Positions 13,771-14,635 of a stretch of 14,635 nt of DNA are shown here, one piece after another. A program made the position numbers and the translations under genes. Source of the DNA: JBECKQ01 sp040235375 (GTDB taxonomy: Bacteria; Planctomycetota; Phycisphaerae; UBA1845); NCBI GenBank assembly GCA_040235375.1, contig JBECKQ010000097.1, forward strand, positions 1 to 14,635, in the 5' to 3' direction. How positions within the stretch are numbered: the stretch's first letter is position 1; each line of letters opens with the position of its first letter. The notes under the pieces are model-generated. The model was not told where the DNA came from, did not search any database, and worked only from the letters and a program-made list of their open reading frames with translations.

Positions 13771-14635
13771 CTATCGGCTTTGCAGGCGCCGGAGCCGCTC
13801 CTTGGCCACGTCGCCCACCCGGTTCCCGTCCTGCTCGAGCGCCTGATGATAGAGCCGTGCCGCCTCGTCCGCCTTGCCCTGTGCGGCCAGGCAGTCGCCG
13901 CGCAGAATGGCGATATTGCCATTGTCCGGATCCATCTTCCCCGCCTCGTCCAGCGCCTCGGTGGCCTGTTCGAAACGTCGCATGCGGATCAGCTCCCGCG
14001 CCAGCGATTCCAGCCCGAACAGCGTCGGATTCGCGTCCGCGGACTTGCGCAGCGCCCGCACGGCGTCGTCGTCGCGCCCCAGCGCGACGTAGATGTTCGC
14101 CAGCACCTGCTGCGCCGTGGCGAAGGTGTCACTTGCCGCGGCAGCCTTCTCCGCAAAACCGAGCGCCTCGCGATACCGCCCGGCGGCGTACAACTGCGTC
14201 GCCTTCACCGCCGCCGCGTACACTTCCACCATGTCCTTCGGATCGGGCAGTTCGCCCGCCGGCGCCGGCCCGTCATGCGCGAGGTATCCCAGGGCCGCCA
14301 GCCGTTCCGCCTCGTCACCGCTCAGCACACGTTCGCCTGAATGATTCTCCGTCTGGGCGAAATGTGTCAGCAGATCTTCGAGCTGCCGCCTCAATTCGCT
14401 CGCGGCGGGCGCCTGGCCTGATCGATTGGTGGTTTCCCGTGGGTCCGCGTCCAGATTGTAGTACTCCGGCTTCGGCGCCAGTACGAACTTGTCGCTTTGC
14501 CGGCGCAGCGCGTAGAGCGGGCTCCAGCCCGCCGTGTACAGCGGGACCATCGTTTCCATGTAGATCGCCCGTTTCGAGTCCGGCGCGGTTCGCACCAGGC
14601 TTGCGCCGTCGCATGCTGCCGGCTCGAAACCCAGC
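13771..14635 (-). CDS. C-terminal part of a sulfatase-like hydrolase with TPR tail (N-terminus outside window)
   Basis: The frame is open from the right edge to TAG at 13771; an internal GTG at 14595 is not the start because the reading frame and family pattern continue upstream (LGFEPAACDGASLV). The visible 287 residues begin with the end of an alkaline-phosphatase-superfamily sulfatase: DGASLV, then AIYMETMVPLYTAGWSPLYALR, DKFVLAPKPEYYNLDADPRETTN, the typical closing pattern in which the chain returns to a 'Y.L..DP.E..N' motif. The formylglycine site would be upstream, outside the window. About four TPR-like helical pairs follow (KATQLYAAGRYREALGFAEKA, ANIYVALGRDDDAVRALRKS and so on), suggesting protein contacts. 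Sulfatase-TPR proteins are common in Planctomycetes and some Deltaproteobacteria. Some such proteins are phosphotransferases rather than sulfatases, and the active-site half needed to tell is missing. The kinase-type gene starts 17 bases after it. Confidence 0.8.
   Translation of the reverse strand, partial: LGFEPAACDGASLVRTAPDSKRAIYMETMVPLYTAGWSPLYALRRQSDKFVLAPKPEYYNLDADPRETTNRSGQAPAASELRRQLEDLLTHFAQTENHSGERVLSGDEAERLAALGYLAHDGPAPAGELPDPKDMVEVYAAAVKATQLYAAGRYREALGFAEKAAAASDTFATAQQVLANIYVALGRDDDAVRALRKSADANPTLFGLESLARELIRMRRFEQATEALDEAGKMDPDNGNIAILRGDCLAAQGKADEAARLYHQALEQDGNRVGDVAKERLRRLQSR

Noticed and set aside
13755..13922. Upstream extension of the kinase gene to 13922
   Set aside because: It would overlap the sulfatase/TPR gene by about 150 bases, and the extra residues are Arg/Ser-rich shadow sequence.

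Overview
The window is GC-rich bacterial chromosome carrying eight genes, seven on the minus strand. Several features point to Planctomycetota, with moderate confidence: a sulfatase with a C-terminal TPR tail, a long NagB-like/PIG-L fusion, a surface subtilase with PKD domains and a hydrophobic C-terminal tail, an SGNH hydrolase of the 'HYGERV..FE' type, and weak or absent Shine-Dalgarno sites next to some strong ones. No search was run, so the phylum is an inference. I saw no phage, IS, CRISPR, rRNA or tRNA signal.

Layout. (1) 1-1748, minus, open at the left edge: a lipoprotein joining a DUF1460 amidase-like domain to a compact penicillin-binding/beta-lactamase-fold serine hydrolase. (2) 2008-4410, plus, divergent from it: an 800-residue NagB-like protein with a C-terminal PIG-L (LmbE) deacetylase domain. 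(3) 4593-7982, minus: diaminopimelate decarboxylase (lysA), an SGNH hydrolase 44 bases upstream of it, and a GntR-HTH/LacI-effector regulator further upstream. (4) 7983-8307: a gene-free stretch rich in perfect palindromes. (5) 8308-11214, minus: a secreted S8 subtilase with prodomain, two PKD domains and a membrane tail. (6) 11466-14635, minus, open at the right edge: a tightly spaced group of sulfatase/TPR tail, tandem LPS-kinase-type protein and macrodomain protein, with gaps of 16 and 24 bases.

Several genes share a cell-envelope theme: peptidoglycan (DUF1460/serine hydrolase, and meso-diaminopimelate consumption by LysA), amino-sugar handling (NagB-like/PIG-L), surface proteolysis and lipopolysaccharide-type phosphorylation. 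They do not form one obvious pathway.

The most notable points are these. Three copies of a dispersed imperfect palindrome (GGGTGGCAYGG...AGGCCRTGG) occur in the window, one translated inside the kinase gene. Key residues are replaced in three enzymes: Glu to Ile in the NagB domain, Asp to Glu in the subtilase triad, and no ExxLN motif in the serine hydrolase. The kinase carries a degenerate second kinase-like half. Nothing here is clearly a previously undescribed defence or mobile system.
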